Assembly (NCBI RefSeq): GCF_000007345.1
Contig: NC_003552.1
Span: 992,001-1,056,000 of the forward strand
DNA from: Methanosarcina acetivorans C2A
GTDB lineage: Archaea > Halobacteriota > Methanosarcinia > Methanosarcinales > Methanosarcinaceae
Length of the DNA stretch: 64,000 nt
Direction: 5' to 3'
This document shows positions 46,701 through 55,797 of the stretch, in pieces; positions within the stretch are counted from its first letter, which is position 1, and each line of letters opens with the position of its first letter. A program made the translations under genes and the position numbers. Below the pieces are notes generated by a model, which saw only the letters and a program-made list of their open reading frames with translations, did no database searches and was not told the origin of the DNA.

Positions 46701-47659
46701 TTGCCTGCGCCTATAAGGATGGGCTCGATCACTCCCTCAAACTCGGGCATGGCTACTCCCCACCCGATCTCCGAGTCTAAACCATTCGACTCCTGCCACT
46801 GTTCTAAGGTAACGTGGTGGGAAACAACTGGCTGGAAAACAGGAACATCAAGGTTCTGTAACAGTTCGACGCCTTTCGCTGCACATGAGTTTTCATCTCC
46901 TTTCTTTTTGTTGCTCATTATGAAAAACGGGGAAAGTTTCACCAGGACGTCTATAACGGTTTTTCCGTCTTTCATGAAGTAATCTTCAATGACCTCATTC
47001 ATGCCCCTGCTCCCGAGTTCTTCATCTTTTAACGAATACGCAAAAACGGGAACAACAGAAATCCCCAGCTTTTCAAAATCCTTTATGAGGGTCTTTTCAA
47101 TCTCAAGGTCGTTATTTACCCAGTAAGTCCTGGAAATGAGCAGCCCCACGGTTTTGTCTTTAAGGGGGCCGTACCAGTCCAGGTAGTCCCGGAGGCTTGA
47201 AAATATTTCTTCGGAATCCGGGTGATAGAGCCCGTCCCATGGGATCTTTTCCGGGGGTTTTACTTCTATTTCGGTGCCAAAGACTTCTTTTAAGATGTAG
47301 CGCAGCATATTTGCAAAGTTTTCTTTCCCTCCGTAAATTAAGTAAGAAAAACATGTAGCTGCAATCTCAAGTTTCACGGAAGAAAGGGTTAAACTGGAAG
47401 GTTCGCTTCCAACACAGATTACGGGTATTCTTGTTTTTAAGGATTCGAGCCTTTCATAGAACTCTTCCCAGAACGGGTTGGCTAAATGGTAAATAAAGAT
47501 GGCATCGGCACTCTCACACGCAGCGAGTACCTCCTCAGCTTCTTCAGGGCTTTCTTCCAGGATTTTTGAGTAGTAAGCCTCAAGTTCTATTCCAAGTCCC
47601 TCTGCGGCTTCGAGAAGAGTGGGGATGTATGAATTCCAGGTCACTGAAACGATTTTCAT
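43751..47659 (-). CDS. CobN/BchH-type metal chelatase large subunit (copy 1)
   Basis: 1302 residues, ATG at 47659 preceded by GAGGGGG, TAA stop. CobN hallmarks: GCAGARCDGKVCKILHDPD, HVGTHGNLEFLPGKGVGLS near residue 548, GRNFYSLDPKRVPTKAAWRV, and the C-terminal FGVHGGLTAAARQASGRDV. It binds a tetrapyrrole and inserts or, as in HmuS-like relatives, removes a metal with an AAA+ ChlID partner. Residues about 785-828 are an in-frame low-complexity insert (NPEISQNTVISQNPVISQ) encoded by short direct repeats at 45175-45305. It lies 9 bp after a beta-propeller gene and 16 bp before the S-like gene. Methanosarcina is thought to make corrin by the anaerobic route with a small CbiX/CbiK chelatase, so the true substrate is uncertain. 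Confidence 0.92.
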   Translation of the reverse strand: MKIVSVTWNSYIPTLLEAAEGLGIELEAYYSKILEESPEEAEEVLAACESADAIFIYHLANPFWEEFYERLESLKTRIPVICVGSEPSSLTLSSVKLEIAATCFSYLIYGGKENFANMLRYILKEVFGTEIEVKPPEKIPWDGLYHPDSEEIFSSLRDYLDWYGPLKDKTVGLLISRTYWVNNDLEIEKTLIKDFEKLGISVVPVFAYSLKDEELGSRGMNEVIEDYFMKDGKTVIDVLVKLSPFFIMSNKKKGDENSCAAKGVELLQNLDVPVFQPVVSHHVTLEQWQESNGLDSEIGWGVAMPEFEGVIEPILIGAGKKKENYMGRTPIQERCSKLTSRVLKWIELRKKPADRRKIAFILHNRPCTGVEGSVGDAANLDSLESVAGILNRMQEAGYAINPPRDGKELIETILRKKAISEFRWTPINEIVKNGGVLALVEKAEYEEFFNTLSPNVRQRVIEGWGNPPGEEVNGIPAAMVYENKIVVTGVRYGNAVVCVQPKRGCAGARCDGKVCKILHDPDIPPTHQYLATYRYLENTFGADVLVHVGTHGNLEFLPGKGVGLSKDCYPDIAIGTIPHLYIYNSDNPPEGTIAKRRSLACLIDHMQTVMTSGGLYGSLEELDRLLGEYEQVKYDKGRTHALKHLILDEIKKSNLDSEIKADHQTPFEEIIRKAHEVLGKIRNSQIHNGMHIFGQLPEGEKKVEFINSILRYDEQENEGKGVSIRRLIAGPLGLDLDELISDQSLISANGKSNGQRLEEIDSLSKAFIRTFIANPEKEPVSIINEVLSGQNFTDQSITEQNFTGNSINPEISQNTVISQNPVISQGAAALCDRILDLESRIEASQEIEALLHGFDGGYIPAGPSGLIMRGRDDVLPTGRNFYSLDPKRVPTKAAWRVGQQLSGVLIDKHLRDEGRYPENVAFYWMANDIMWADGEGMAQIMSLLGVEPLWLGNGRLKGFSVIPLKELGRPRIDVTIRISGILRDNFPNCLEVIDEAIQAVASLDEPEDMNYPRKHSLGMLEEGADSREATLRIFSSKPGTYSAGVQLAVYASAWKDEKDLADIFLYWNGYAYGKDVNGREAHTRLASNLKTVDATFNKVVSDEYDLLGCCCYFGVHGGLTAAARQASGRDVKVYFGDTREPQHVEVRDMADELRRVVRTRLLNPKWIEGMKQHGYKGAQDISKRVGRVYGWEASTQEVDDWIFDDITKAFVLDEEMRRFFEENNPYALEEMSRRLLEAQSRGLWNPDPQVLEALKNSYLEIESWMEELAGEGEFQGGAVEVMSFEDVPDWEKKMQEIRKILK

Positions 47660-47668
47660 TTTTCCCCC

Positions 47669-49381
47669 TCAGGTCAGGATATGTACCCTATATTCTCCAA
47701 GTACCGTGCCGTCCTCAAGCCGTGCAGGGGCTTCCAGGGCTGCAATATACCTGCCGTCTGAAGAGACGTCCGCAGCAACCGTTATTCCTTCGGTGTTGTA
47801 GATCTGGCTGAGCCTGGAACTTGCTCCCCCGCTTTTTGAGACGTCAAATACATAGACTCCGTGCACGCTCCTGTCCTCGGTTACCAGGTTCTGGGCAATA
47901 GGGATCACGAGATAGCGGTCATTCCGTGCACATTCCCCGGCATAGCCATCCAGCCTCCATTTCCATAGCAGGTTTCCGTCATAATCGTAGGCAAAGAGGC
48001 TGTTTCCGCTGGGGTGTTCAAACGGAGCATCATTGTTCTTATCTTTGGAGAAAGTGCTCCCTATTGAAAAGATCAGGGTGTCGTTGACAATGTAAGCGTA
48101 ATTTGCACTGCCGTAGATAGGGACCCCGCTCACGACTATCGGGGTTGAGATGTTCTGCTGCCAGGCAATTTCCGGGGTCCCGGTCTCGATGATCCGGGAA
48201 TTATTGAATAAAAAGGCTCGCCCGTCGCTTGTCATTGTTATCAGCCGTTCCCCGTCCTGGGTGATCTGGGTGCTGTACCAGATTGCGGAATAATCAAAGA
48301 ACGGCTCAACCGGCGGGATCTTGTAGCTCCAGTGTTCTTCTCCCGTGTTCCCGTTAAGGACATGCACGGTCCCGTCTTTCCATTTGTCCGCCTTCGTAAA
48401 GCAGGTTGTGCCAAACGCTGCGTATTTCCCGTCGGGGGTGGCATCAATCCAGGTAACTCCCGAGTCCATAAGTTCGGATTCCGGGAATTTCCAGCGCAGG
48501 TTGCCTTCGGAGTCAAAGGAGTAGACCCTTCCCAGGTACTTGTATTTTTCACCTATGTAGCCGCAGGCCCTGCTGGCAGCGACGTAAATATTCCCTTCGG
48601 AATCAAGTTTTATCTTTTTCATGGCAGGCATGTACTTGAGGTCCGAACCCAGTTCTTCCCCTGCCCCGAATTTCCAGATCTCGGTGCCATTGAGGTCAAA
48701 ACAGTAGAGATAAGCATCAGGGCTATCTTCTCCTACAAAAAGACGTTTTCCGTCTTCGGAAAACTCTATGTCAGCTATTCTTGCATCCGCTATCCCCTCA
48801 ACAAGCTGCTTTTCCCAGACCTCTTCCCCTGTTTCAACTTCTATTAGTTTCAGGGAACCTCCGTGGGTCCCGATGGCAAGATAACTGCTGTCAGGAGAGA
48901 ATTTTGTTGCACCATCTATATTCGTGGAGGTCTTTTCGATGGGACCTGGCGTTACGTCCTCAAGCTCTATGGTGTACTCCTCTTTTAAGGCCGGTTTTTC
49001 CGGAGCATATACCTCAAGGGTACTGGAAGCTCCCGTACTCGTTATCACCTCAAACCTGTACAGGGTTTCAGGGTCCCAGTCAAAAGCAAAAAAAGCCTGA
49101 GCTTCGGTTTTTTCAATGTCAAGAGACTCTATCTGGCTGTCGCCTGAATAAATCCTGATCTCCGAGATCTCTGTTTCGTCTTTTAACGTCAGCAGGGCTC
49201 CTGTCCTTGAGAAGACTACCGAGTCTATTGGTACCCCGGCTTCGGAATTGCTGATTTCCTGTGTATCCTCTATCCCTGAAGCCTGAGCCGATGTGCTGCT
49301 GCCGGATTCCTGACTTTTTTCAGTACATCCAGCAGTCATTAAAACTATAATAAGTAGGGCTATCAAAAGTTTCCATTTCAT
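47669..49381 (-). CDS. PQQ-type beta-propeller lipoprotein
   Basis: 570 residues, ATG at 49381 with GGTGAGAG upstream. Signal with lipobox (LIIVLMTAGCTEK). The mature part has propeller blades of the kind LKLIEVETGEEVWEKQLVEG and GTEIWKFGAGEELG, with Trp-docking spacing similar to PQQ-like quinoprotein repeats but without evident cofactor residues. It starts 4 bp after the stop of a homologous propeller gene, so the two are tandem duplicates. It is probably anchored outside the membrane. Position before CobN suggests a binding or sensing role in cofactor acquisition, which is inference. Confidence 0.82.
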   Translation of the reverse strand: MKWKLLIALLIIVLMTAGCTEKSQESGSSTSAQASGIEDTQEISNSEAGVPIDSVVFSRTGALLTLKDETEISEIRIYSGDSQIESLDIEKTEAQAFFAFDWDPETLYRFEVITSTGASSTLEVYAPEKPALKEEYTIELEDVTPGPIEKTSTNIDGATKFSPDSSYLAIGTHGGSLKLIEVETGEEVWEKQLVEGIADARIADIEFSEDGKRLFVGEDSPDAYLYCFDLNGTEIWKFGAGEELGSDLKYMPAMKKIKLDSEGNIYVAASRACGYIGEKYKYLGRVYSFDSEGNLRWKFPESELMDSGVTWIDATPDGKYAAFGTTCFTKADKWKDGTVHVLNGNTGEEHWSYKIPPVEPFFDYSAIWYSTQITQDGERLITMTSDGRAFLFNNSRIIETGTPEIAWQQNISTPIVVSGVPIYGSANYAYIVNDTLIFSIGSTFSKDKNNDAPFEHPSGNSLFAYDYDGNLLWKWRLDGYAGECARNDRYLVIPIAQNLVTEDRSVHGVYVFDVSKSGGASSRLSQIYNTEGITVAADVSSDGRYIAALEAPARLEDGTVLGEYRVHILT

Positions 49382-49385
49382 TCTC

Positions 49386-50909
49386 TCACCTGACTATTAT
49401 TAACCTGTGTTTCCCGGTTACATCCCCATTTTCGAGTTGCAGGGGGACTTCAACTGCGGCTACGGTACAGTTAGAAGAAATCGCAGCGTTCTCAACAACT
49501 CCCTCGGTCCTGAAGGTCCAGAGCAGTTTTGAATTTCCGTTCCCGGATTTCCGGCTGTCAAAGACATAGACTCCATGCACCCGGGTGTCGCCTGTGGACG
49601 TATCCTTTCCGACTGGCAGGACAAAGTACCTCATATCCTGAGAGAAGAAGATCCCTGCACAGCGTCCCCCGAGGTTGTAAGTCCAGGAAGTTTCTCCTTT
49701 TTCCGCATCACAGGATATGAGGGAATTTTCAAGGGGGTGTGCCATCGGGATATTATCGGGATAATATGCAGGGAGGGTGGCTCCCGTAAGGTAGAGTATC
49801 TCATTGTCGGCAGCGATTTTTGCATTTTCTCCATATGTATAAATGGCACTCCCTTCAAGTTCTTCCGGAGTTGTCACGTTGGACTGATATTCTTCGGAGT
49901 ACCATTCGGATTTGCCGTCTCCCGGATCTTTCATCTCCGCGTCGTAAAAGAGGTATGTTCTCCCGTCCCCGGTATAGGCTGTTACAAGGGATCCGTCTTC
50001 CGAAACATCAAGCCCGTGCCAGATGGCTGCGGAAACAAAATAAGGCCTGAGAGCAGGAATTTCGTATTTCCAGCGGAGTTTTCCGCCTGCATCCACGGAG
50101 TAGACAACGGCATCCGATTCAAGGGAATTTGTCCAGTCCCCTATTGAATAAACGACATTTTTTCCGTCCTGGCTTGCATCAATCCAGTTTACACTCCGAG
50201 CATAATTTTCTGTTGCCGGGAGTTTCCAGGAGAATGTGCCATCGGGGCTGAACCCGTAAACTCTCGAAGCCAGCCCGTATTTGGAGTCTTTCCAGTATCT
50301 TCCGGCTGCAACGTACACCGAATCCTCGGCCGCTGTTATCTTATATATGCAGGGCTGGTATTTCGGATTGGAATCAGTTCCCAGGTCGTCAGAGGTCCTG
50401 TATGTCCGGATCTCCTCGCCTGTGTTTGCATCCAGGGAATATATACAGCCGTCAGCACTCTTTTCCCCTACAAGCAGGTACTTCCCGTCTTCCGAGAATG
50501 TGAGGTCTGAAATGTTTCCCGATAAGATCTTTGTCCAGAGCACGTTCTTTTCTGACACGCTAACGACAGTAAGGTTCGAGCCTGTCCCTGTAGCCACGGA
50601 TTTTCCGTCCGGAGCAAAACTTACACAGTCCTGGACGCTCGATCTTCCTCCCAGGGTGTTTTCCGGGGTTACGTCTCCGAGTTCATACTCCCAGTAGAGG
50701 TAGGGGGAGGATTTTCCATAAGGTGTTATATTTGCCTGGTCAGGCTCGCTGTCTGCACTCTTTCCCAGGGCTGAATTCTCTCCTGTGTTTCCGTCCGCTT
50801 CATCCGAAGACGTATTCGCGGAAGATATTACATCGGAAGATATGCATCCTGAACCGGCTGAAAAAATAATTAAAACGATGAGTACCAATACAACAATATT
50901 CTTTTTCAT
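49386..50909 (-). CDS. PQQ-type beta-propeller lipoprotein (paralogue of the next gene)
   Basis: 507 residues, ATG at 50909 with GAGGGGCC upstream. Lipobox in LIIFSAGSGCISSDV, then a Ser/Asn-rich linker and a propeller with blades such as VVSVSEKNVLWTKILSGNIS and YSLDANTGEEIRTYRTSDD. Similar to its neighbour over most of the length, including the closing region SRVYGFSPDGTFSWKLPATE. It is an external, probably ligand-binding domain. The function is unknown. Confidence 0.82.
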   Translation of the reverse strand: MKKNIVVLVLIVLIIFSAGSGCISSDVISSANTSSDEADGNTGENSALGKSADSEPDQANITPYGKSSPYLYWEYELGDVTPENTLGGRSSVQDCVSFAPDGKSVATGTGSNLTVVSVSEKNVLWTKILSGNISDLTFSEDGKYLLVGEKSADGCIYSLDANTGEEIRTYRTSDDLGTDSNPKYQPCIYKITAAEDSVYVAAGRYWKDSKYGLASRVYGFSPDGTFSWKLPATENYARSVNWIDASQDGKNVVYSIGDWTNSLESDAVVYSVDAGGKLRWKYEIPALRPYFVSAAIWHGLDVSEDGSLVTAYTGDGRTYLFYDAEMKDPGDGKSEWYSEEYQSNVTTPEELEGSAIYTYGENAKIAADNEILYLTGATLPAYYPDNIPMAHPLENSLISCDAEKGETSWTYNLGGRCAGIFFSQDMRYFVLPVGKDTSTGDTRVHGVYVFDSRKSGNGNSKLLWTFRTEGVVENAAISSNCTVAAVEVPLQLENGDVTGKHRLIIVR

Positions 50910-50948
50910 TTTCAGGCCCCTCTGGCTTTCAGGCTTCTTTGATTTCTT

Positions 50949-51542
50949 TTATGCTTGGGCGTAGATCTTCAGGTCTGATATTCTTAAATCGTTCCTGCAT
51001 CGGGTACTGTTATCTGCAAGCCCTGCACTCACGCTTACCACCTTGATATTTTCAGCAGGGCCGCAGTACTTAGTATAATCCTCAACAAGGTCCCTTTCAA
51101 CAGCACTCAGTGGGATCCCTGCAATCACAACGGAAGGAGAAAAGCGCCGCCTGCTTTCCTGATCCTTGTAATAGTCCCCTTCTGATTGCGGGTTCCTGCT
51201 CCCTGCAGCAACATAATAAATTGACTTATGGTTGCTGAATGTGACCTTTAACCAGAGGCTGAAGTTGTCCAGGTCTTCGCCCTTCCAGTTCCATGAAATT
51301 TTCCCCGGGGACAGGCTAACATCTTTATTCCATACTCCTTCTCCGGTCAGGGAGGAATTCTGGGTATCAAGATAGAGTTCGTTGCCTGAACATCTGAGAA
51401 AACTGCCTTCAAGGTTGCAGTCCTCCTCGAAATTTCCCTCATATACTATTTTTTCAGTAGACATTGCTTGAAAATACACTATTAACAGAACTGCAAAAAG
51501 CAGGAACGTGAATCCAAGCACTATTTTTCTTCCCGGAAGCAT
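50949..51542 (-). CDS. membrane-anchored protein of unknown function
   Basis: 197 residues, ATG at 51542 without a clear ribosome site, TAA stop. One N-terminal transmembrane anchor (KIVLGFTFLLFAVLLIVYFQ) and an external domain with six cysteines including CNLEGSFLRC. The remainder is beta-rich (VWNKDVSLSPGKISWNWKGE). No family recognised. It is the first gene of the long minus-strand operon that continues to 37796. Confidence 0.7.
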   Translation of the reverse strand: MLPGRKIVLGFTFLLFAVLLIVYFQAMSTEKIVYEGNFEEDCNLEGSFLRCSGNELYLDTQNSSLTGEGVWNKDVSLSPGKISWNWKGEDLDNFSLWLKVTFSNHKSIYYVAAGSRNPQSEGDYYKDQESRRRFSPSVVIAGIPLSAVERDLVEDYTKYCGPAENIKVVSVSAGLADNSTRCRNDLRISDLKIYAQA

Positions 51543-51904
51543 AAAAAATAATCAATGTCTGGACGTTAATAAACATTTCGAAATAAATTTATATTTTACA
51601 AATATAGTTATACTTCTTTACAAATTCTGAATACTTATCGGAACAAAATTTTACTTTATATCCTAAAAAATAATCTCTAAGTTTTCGTCGTAATCTTTCA
51701 GAAATCCAATTTTAAATTTGTTGGGTCTATTTTTTCAGAATCAAGAGATTCAGTAAAAATTTTTTTGCTTAAAATGAAAACTCTGATATGCTAGCACTTT
51801 ATCCTGTTTTAATGTTTTTTTCTAAGATCATTTCAAGACTCTATGTTATTTGAAGCCTGGAAAAAACGAAAGGGTTATTTAGTTTTATTATTGACTAAAT
51901 TCTT
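51543..51904. promoter_or_regulatory. divergent promoter region between the chelatase/ECF operon and the S-layer-like gene
   Basis: 362 bp, AT-rich, no gene. It must contain the promoters for the minus-strand operon starting at 51542 and the plus-strand operon starting at 51905. Several TTTATA/TTATAT-like words are present, but I cannot single out a TATA box. The plus-strand gene has no ribosome site before its ATG, so a leaderless transcript is possible. Confidence 0.5.
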
Positions 51905-53662
51905 ATGACTATTGTTGATCATAAATCATATACTTTACAAGCATCCAGTCTTCTTTTTTTTATATTTGTATTCTCATGTATTATTTCACCTGCAGAAGGT
52001 GCTATCGAACAACGCGGACAGATCATAAGTATTGCAGCAGGAGACCATCACATCCTCAATGCAGAAAACTGTCCCGGATTTTATTATTCGACAAGTTCCG
52101 GGACATACTACGAGTCCTTGGAACTTACTTTTTCAGATGACGGGTTTATCGAAACCGGAGATGCAATCTATACCTCCGGGATCAGCTACGGTTCAACTGC
52201 TTTTTTCGGAAAAAAATACAAGGTCCTTGAGGATGGTTTGCTCAGTGAAAGCCTGGTGAGCTATGGGAGCCGGGATCTCCAGAAGGGGAACGACTTTGAT
52301 CTCGGGAACGGGTATAAACTGGTGCTTCAGGGGATAAATGGGGACTATGCTCTGCTCGAGTTTCAGAAAAATTCCGCCCCGGTTACTACTGAATCCGTAG
52401 AACAGGGCTCAAAATTTAGCTTCAAAACCTGGATAGAAGGCACGGAATATGTGATACTTGAAGGGACTCTTGATAAGGTTCTTGATAGTAAGGACCCCGT
52501 TGTGCGCCTTAAAAGCGTAAACCGTTATTCGGATACACCTCTTAAGCTTGAAGTAGGGGATGAATTCGGCAAGTTCGAAGTCACTGCTATTACGAGCAAC
52601 GATATTGAGCTGAAAAACAGCGTGCCTATCAGGCTGCAGTTAGGGGATTATTCAACTATTCTTGATAATCTGATTGATTTCCAGGTTGCTGATAATGTTT
52701 ACAGGGCATGTTCTTACAACATGACCAAAGATACAATCAAATCGTATAAGATCAGGGGCACATCCCTGGCTGTAAACCGTTCGGATTCTTCTCCTGATTC
52801 CTGCAGCTGGACTGCTGATTCTTTTGGAATGCTGTTTTACGACCCTGAATACGATCTCAGTACTGAAAGTCTTAGCCTTTCTCTTGATGCCGGAAGTGAC
52901 TGGATTCCGGAAGGAGGACTGGTTTACGAGTCCCTGCCTGTTAAATTGGCATATAAAAACCCGGAAATGGCGGATTACGGGGAAGACTGGTTTAATGAAG
53001 GATATTCCGTGCTTGGCTGGAATGGTGAAGAATATGCATACCTCGGCAGTGACAGGGGAATTGTAAATATCCTCCTTGACGAGGACGAAAAACTCCTCCA
53101 TCCGAATGAAGAATATGACCTGAAAGAAGGGTATACCCTGAAGGTTACCGACCTTGATTCGGATAATGCCTGTCTGACTGTTTCAAGGAACAATCTCCCG
53201 GTTTATTCGAGCATCATCTCTCCCGGCAAATCGGCAGATTTTGGCACCCATACCCTCCTTTACACCGAGGAATTGAATGGGGTTGAAGTGCCTATCTTTT
53301 CGGTATATGTTGACAGTGTCATAGAGGGGGAAGAGCTCTCTGCGGTCAGTCTGAAGTATCTCCTGCATTTCTCTGACAGCCCGCTGGAAATGAGTTACGG
53401 GGAGGAGGTCGGGGAACTTACCGTTGTTGAGACTTATCCGAAACTCAGGCTTGAAAATAAGCATGAGGTCTGGTCCGGGTCAGACATCAATGTATTCGAA
53501 GATCTCTGGATCGGACGGTTTGAAAAGAAGATCTCCGGGAATCTCTACGTGACCTTTTACCCTTACATGAATAAGGTGGAAGATGTGGAGTCGATCCTCC
53601 CTTCAACCACTTCCGTGTCCGTACCTGTTATGAGTCTCGAAGAATACCTGATAGGAATCTGA
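51905..53662 (+). CDS. S-layer duplication-domain protein without a C-terminal anchor
   Basis: 585 residues with an N-terminal signal (SLLFFIFVFSCIISPAEGA). Two copies of the Methanosarcinales S-layer family duplication domain (PF07752/DUF1608 type): residues about 50-310 and 325-570. Each shows the FYYS/LFYDPE start and a KYKVLEDGLL / EEYAYLGSDRG core. Classical S-layer proteins of this family add a tether and a C-terminal transmembrane helix. Here the protein stops at EEYLIGI, so it would be secreted or held by other contacts. It is followed after 20 bp by the ChlID gene on the same strand. It may be a specialised envelope component for the adjacent uptake system. Confidence 0.85.
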   Translation: MTIVDHKSYTLQASSLLFFIFVFSCIISPAEGAIEQRGQIISIAAGDHHILNAENCPGFYYSTSSGTYYESLELTFSDDGFIETGDAIYTSGISYGSTAFFGKKYKVLEDGLLSESLVSYGSRDLQKGNDFDLGNGYKLVLQGINGDYALLEFQKNSAPVTTESVEQGSKFSFKTWIEGTEYVILEGTLDKVLDSKDPVVRLKSVNRYSDTPLKLEVGDEFGKFEVTAITSNDIELKNSVPIRLQLGDYSTILDNLIDFQVADNVYRACSYNMTKDTIKSYKIRGTSLAVNRSDSSPDSCSWTADSFGMLFYDPEYDLSTESLSLSLDAGSDWIPEGGLVYESLPVKLAYKNPEMADYGEDWFNEGYSVLGWNGEEYAYLGSDRGIVNILLDEDEKLLHPNEEYDLKEGYTLKVTDLDSDNACLTVSRNNLPVYSSIISPGKSADFGTHTLLYTEELNGVEVPIFSVYVDSVIEGEELSAVSLKYLLHFSDSPLEMSYGEEVGELTVVETYPKLRLENKHEVWSGSDINVFEDLWIGRFEKKISGNLYVTFYPYMNKVEDVESILPSTTSVSVPVMSLEEYLIGI

Positions 53663-53682
53663 AAATTTCTTGAGGTCAAACC

Positions 53683-55797
53683 ATGAAGAACCACAACATT
53701 ATAAACTACCCTTTTACCGCTATAGTCGGGCAGGAAAAAATGAAAAAAGCCCTGGTCTTAAATCTCATCAACCCTAAAGTGGGAGGGGTCCTGATCAGGG
53801 GGGAAAAAGGCACTGCCAAATCGACAGCCGTCCGGGCGCTTGCCAGCCTCCTGCCTGAAATCGAGGTGGTTGAGGGCTGCAAATTCAAATGCGATCCCAA
53901 CCATACAAACGAGTTTTGTGAGGAGTGCCTTGGAAAACTAAATGCAGGGACCCTGAGAGTTTCTCAGGTAAAAATGAAAGTTGTGGACCTGCCTGTGAGT
54001 GCTACCGAAGACCGGGTTGTAGGGACCCTTGATATCGAGTATGCTATCAAAACAGGGGAAAAGCGTTTTGAACCCGGGGTGCTGGCAATGGCTCACAGGG
54101 GCATCCTGTATGTGGACGAGATTAACCTTCTCGACGACCACCTTGTAGATGTACTCCTGGACTCTGCAGCAATGGGAGTAAACACTATTGAAAGAGAGGG
54201 GATCTCTTTTACTCATCCTGCAAATTTTGTGCTTGTAGGTACCATGAACCCGGAAGAAGGGGAACTGCGGCCTCAGTTGCTGGATCGTTTCGGGCTCTGT
54301 GTGGACATAAGGGGTATCAATGACCTGTCCCTGAGAGTTGAACTCATAAAATACAGGCTCAGTTATGAGGCAGACCCCGAGGCTTTTGCAGCAAAATGGA
54401 AGGCTGCCGAAACCGAGCTTTGCGAGCAGATCCTCAATGCAAAGCAATTACTTCCCGAGGTCCGGATCTCCGACGACATGCTTGAGCTGATAAGCCAGAT
54501 CTGTATTGATATGGGAGTGGACGGGCACAGGGCAGACCTCACCATGATGAAGACCTCAATTACGCTTGCAGCTTTTTACGGGAGGACCGAAGTGACCGAG
54601 GATGATGTCCGGGAGGCTGCAGAGCTTACTCTTTCTCACCGCATGCGCAGAAAGCCTTTTGATAATCAACCAGAAAAACAGGATAAACTGGACGAAAGTA
54701 TTGAGAAACAAAAAGAAAAGCAGAAGGAAAAAAAGAAGGAAAAACCCGAAAACAAGGAAGAAAAACCGAAAAACGAGGAAGAAAAAGAGAAAAAAAAAGA
54801 AAAACACGAGCATCAAAATAAGGAACAGCACGAAAGCCCGGATCAGCAGCAGAGACAGGCCGAAGGGAGTCCCCCTGAAGAGTCCGAATCCCAGAATGCA
54901 GAGCAACCGGATGCTTCTACGGAAACGACTTTTGAAATAGGGGAAATCTACCAGGTAAAACAATTATCTCCAGAATTTCGCAAGGAGCAGCGGAACGGTT
55001 CAGGCAGGCGAAGCAAAACCCTTACCCGGTCTAAAAAAGGCCGGTATATAAAAAGTTCAATTCCCCATGAAAAAACCACGGACCTTGCTTTTGATGCAAC
55101 CCTGAGGGCTGCTGCCCCCTTCCAGCTTACGCGGGAGAAGAAAGGCAATTCCGTAGCAATTCATGAGTCCGATTTCAGGGAAAAAATCCGGGAGAAAAAG
55201 ATCGGAAACCTTGTGCTTTTTGTGGTTGATGCAAGCGGTTCCATGGGAGCCCGGCAGCGTATGGTTGCGTCCAAAGGAGCAGTCCTTTCAATGCTTATGG
55301 ACGCTTACCAGAAACGCGACAAAGTGGGGCTTATCGCTTTTAAAGGAGAAAGTGCTGAACTGCTACTCCCTCCCACTTCCAGTGTAGAACTGGCTCAAAA
55401 GTATTTGCAGGAAATGCCCACAGGGGGGAAGACCCCTCTTTCCCGGGGTCTTGCGAAAGGTTACGAGGTCATAAAAAACGAACTTCGGCGCGATCCTGAC
55501 ACCTGCCCCTTTATGGTCCTGATTTCCGACGGCAGGGCGAACGTCAGTATGAACGGAGAACCTCCTCTTCAGGAAACAAAAACAATAGCCTCTTTGTTCA
55601 GGGATCGGGGCATACAATCTGCCGTAATCGACACGGAAAACAGCATGATAAAATTCGGGCTTGCTCAGGAAATTTCGAGTGCCCTTGGAGCCAATTATCT
55701 GGCCCTGGAAGATTTGAAAGCAGATTCAATAGTTGATGCCGTTCGAGTTTCAGCTCCGTTTGATTTTAAGCCGGAATTCAGCAGCTCTTCAATGTGA
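53683..55797 (+). CDS. fused ChlI-ChlD-type AAA+ / VWA chelatase subunit
   Basis: 704 residues, ATG at 53683 with GAGGT upstream. AAA+ domain (1-320): Walker [16 protein letters not shown] near 40, a four-cysteine patch [17 protein letters not shown] (65-82), Walker [18 protein letters not shown] near 143. A Lys/Glu-rich linker covers 320-412. The VWA domain (507-700) has the MIDAS elements [16 protein letters not shown] and ISDGRAN. This is the ATPase/scaffold partner of CobN-type large subunits, and it sits between the two CobN genes of the window, so it could serve both. Its end overlaps the convergent NikE-type gene by 20 bp. Confidence 0.93.
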   Translation: MKNHNIINYPFTAIVGQEKMKKALVLNLINPKVGGVLIRGEKGTAKSTAVRALASLLPEIEVVEGCKFKCDPNHTNEFCEECLGKLNAGTLRVSQVKMKVVDLPVSATEDRVVGTLDIEYAIKTGEKRFEPGVLAMAHRGILYVDEINLLDDHLVDVLLDSAAMGVNTIEREGISFTHPANFVLVGTMNPEEGELRPQLLDRFGLCVDIRGINDLSLRVELIKYRLSYEADPEAFAAKWKAAETELCEQILNAKQLLPEVRISDDMLELISQICIDMGVDGHRADLTMMKTSITLAAFYGRTEVTEDDVREAAELTLSHRMRRKPFDNQPEKQDKLDESIEKQKEKQKEKKKEKPENKEEKPKNEEEKEKKKEKHEHQNKEQHESPDQQQRQAEGSPPEESESQNAEQPDASTETTFEIGEIYQVKQLSPEFRKEQRNGSGRRSKTLTRSKKGRYIKSSIPHEKTTDLAFDATLRAAAPFQLTREKKGNSVAIHESDFREKIREKKIGNLVLFVVDASGSMGARQRMVASKGAVLSMLMDAYQKRDKVGLIAFKGESAELLLPPTSSVELAQKYLQEMPTGGKTPLSRGLAKGYEVIKNELRRDPDTCPFMVLISDGRANVSMNGEPPLQETKTIASLFRDRGIQSAVIDTENSMIKFGLAQEISSALGANYLALEDLKADSIVDAVRVSAPFDFKPEFSSSSM

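Noticed and set aside
54556-54963. Minus-strand frame with a run of Leu/Phe resembling a membrane protein
   Set aside because: Antisense shadow of the Lys/Glu-rich linker of ChlID.
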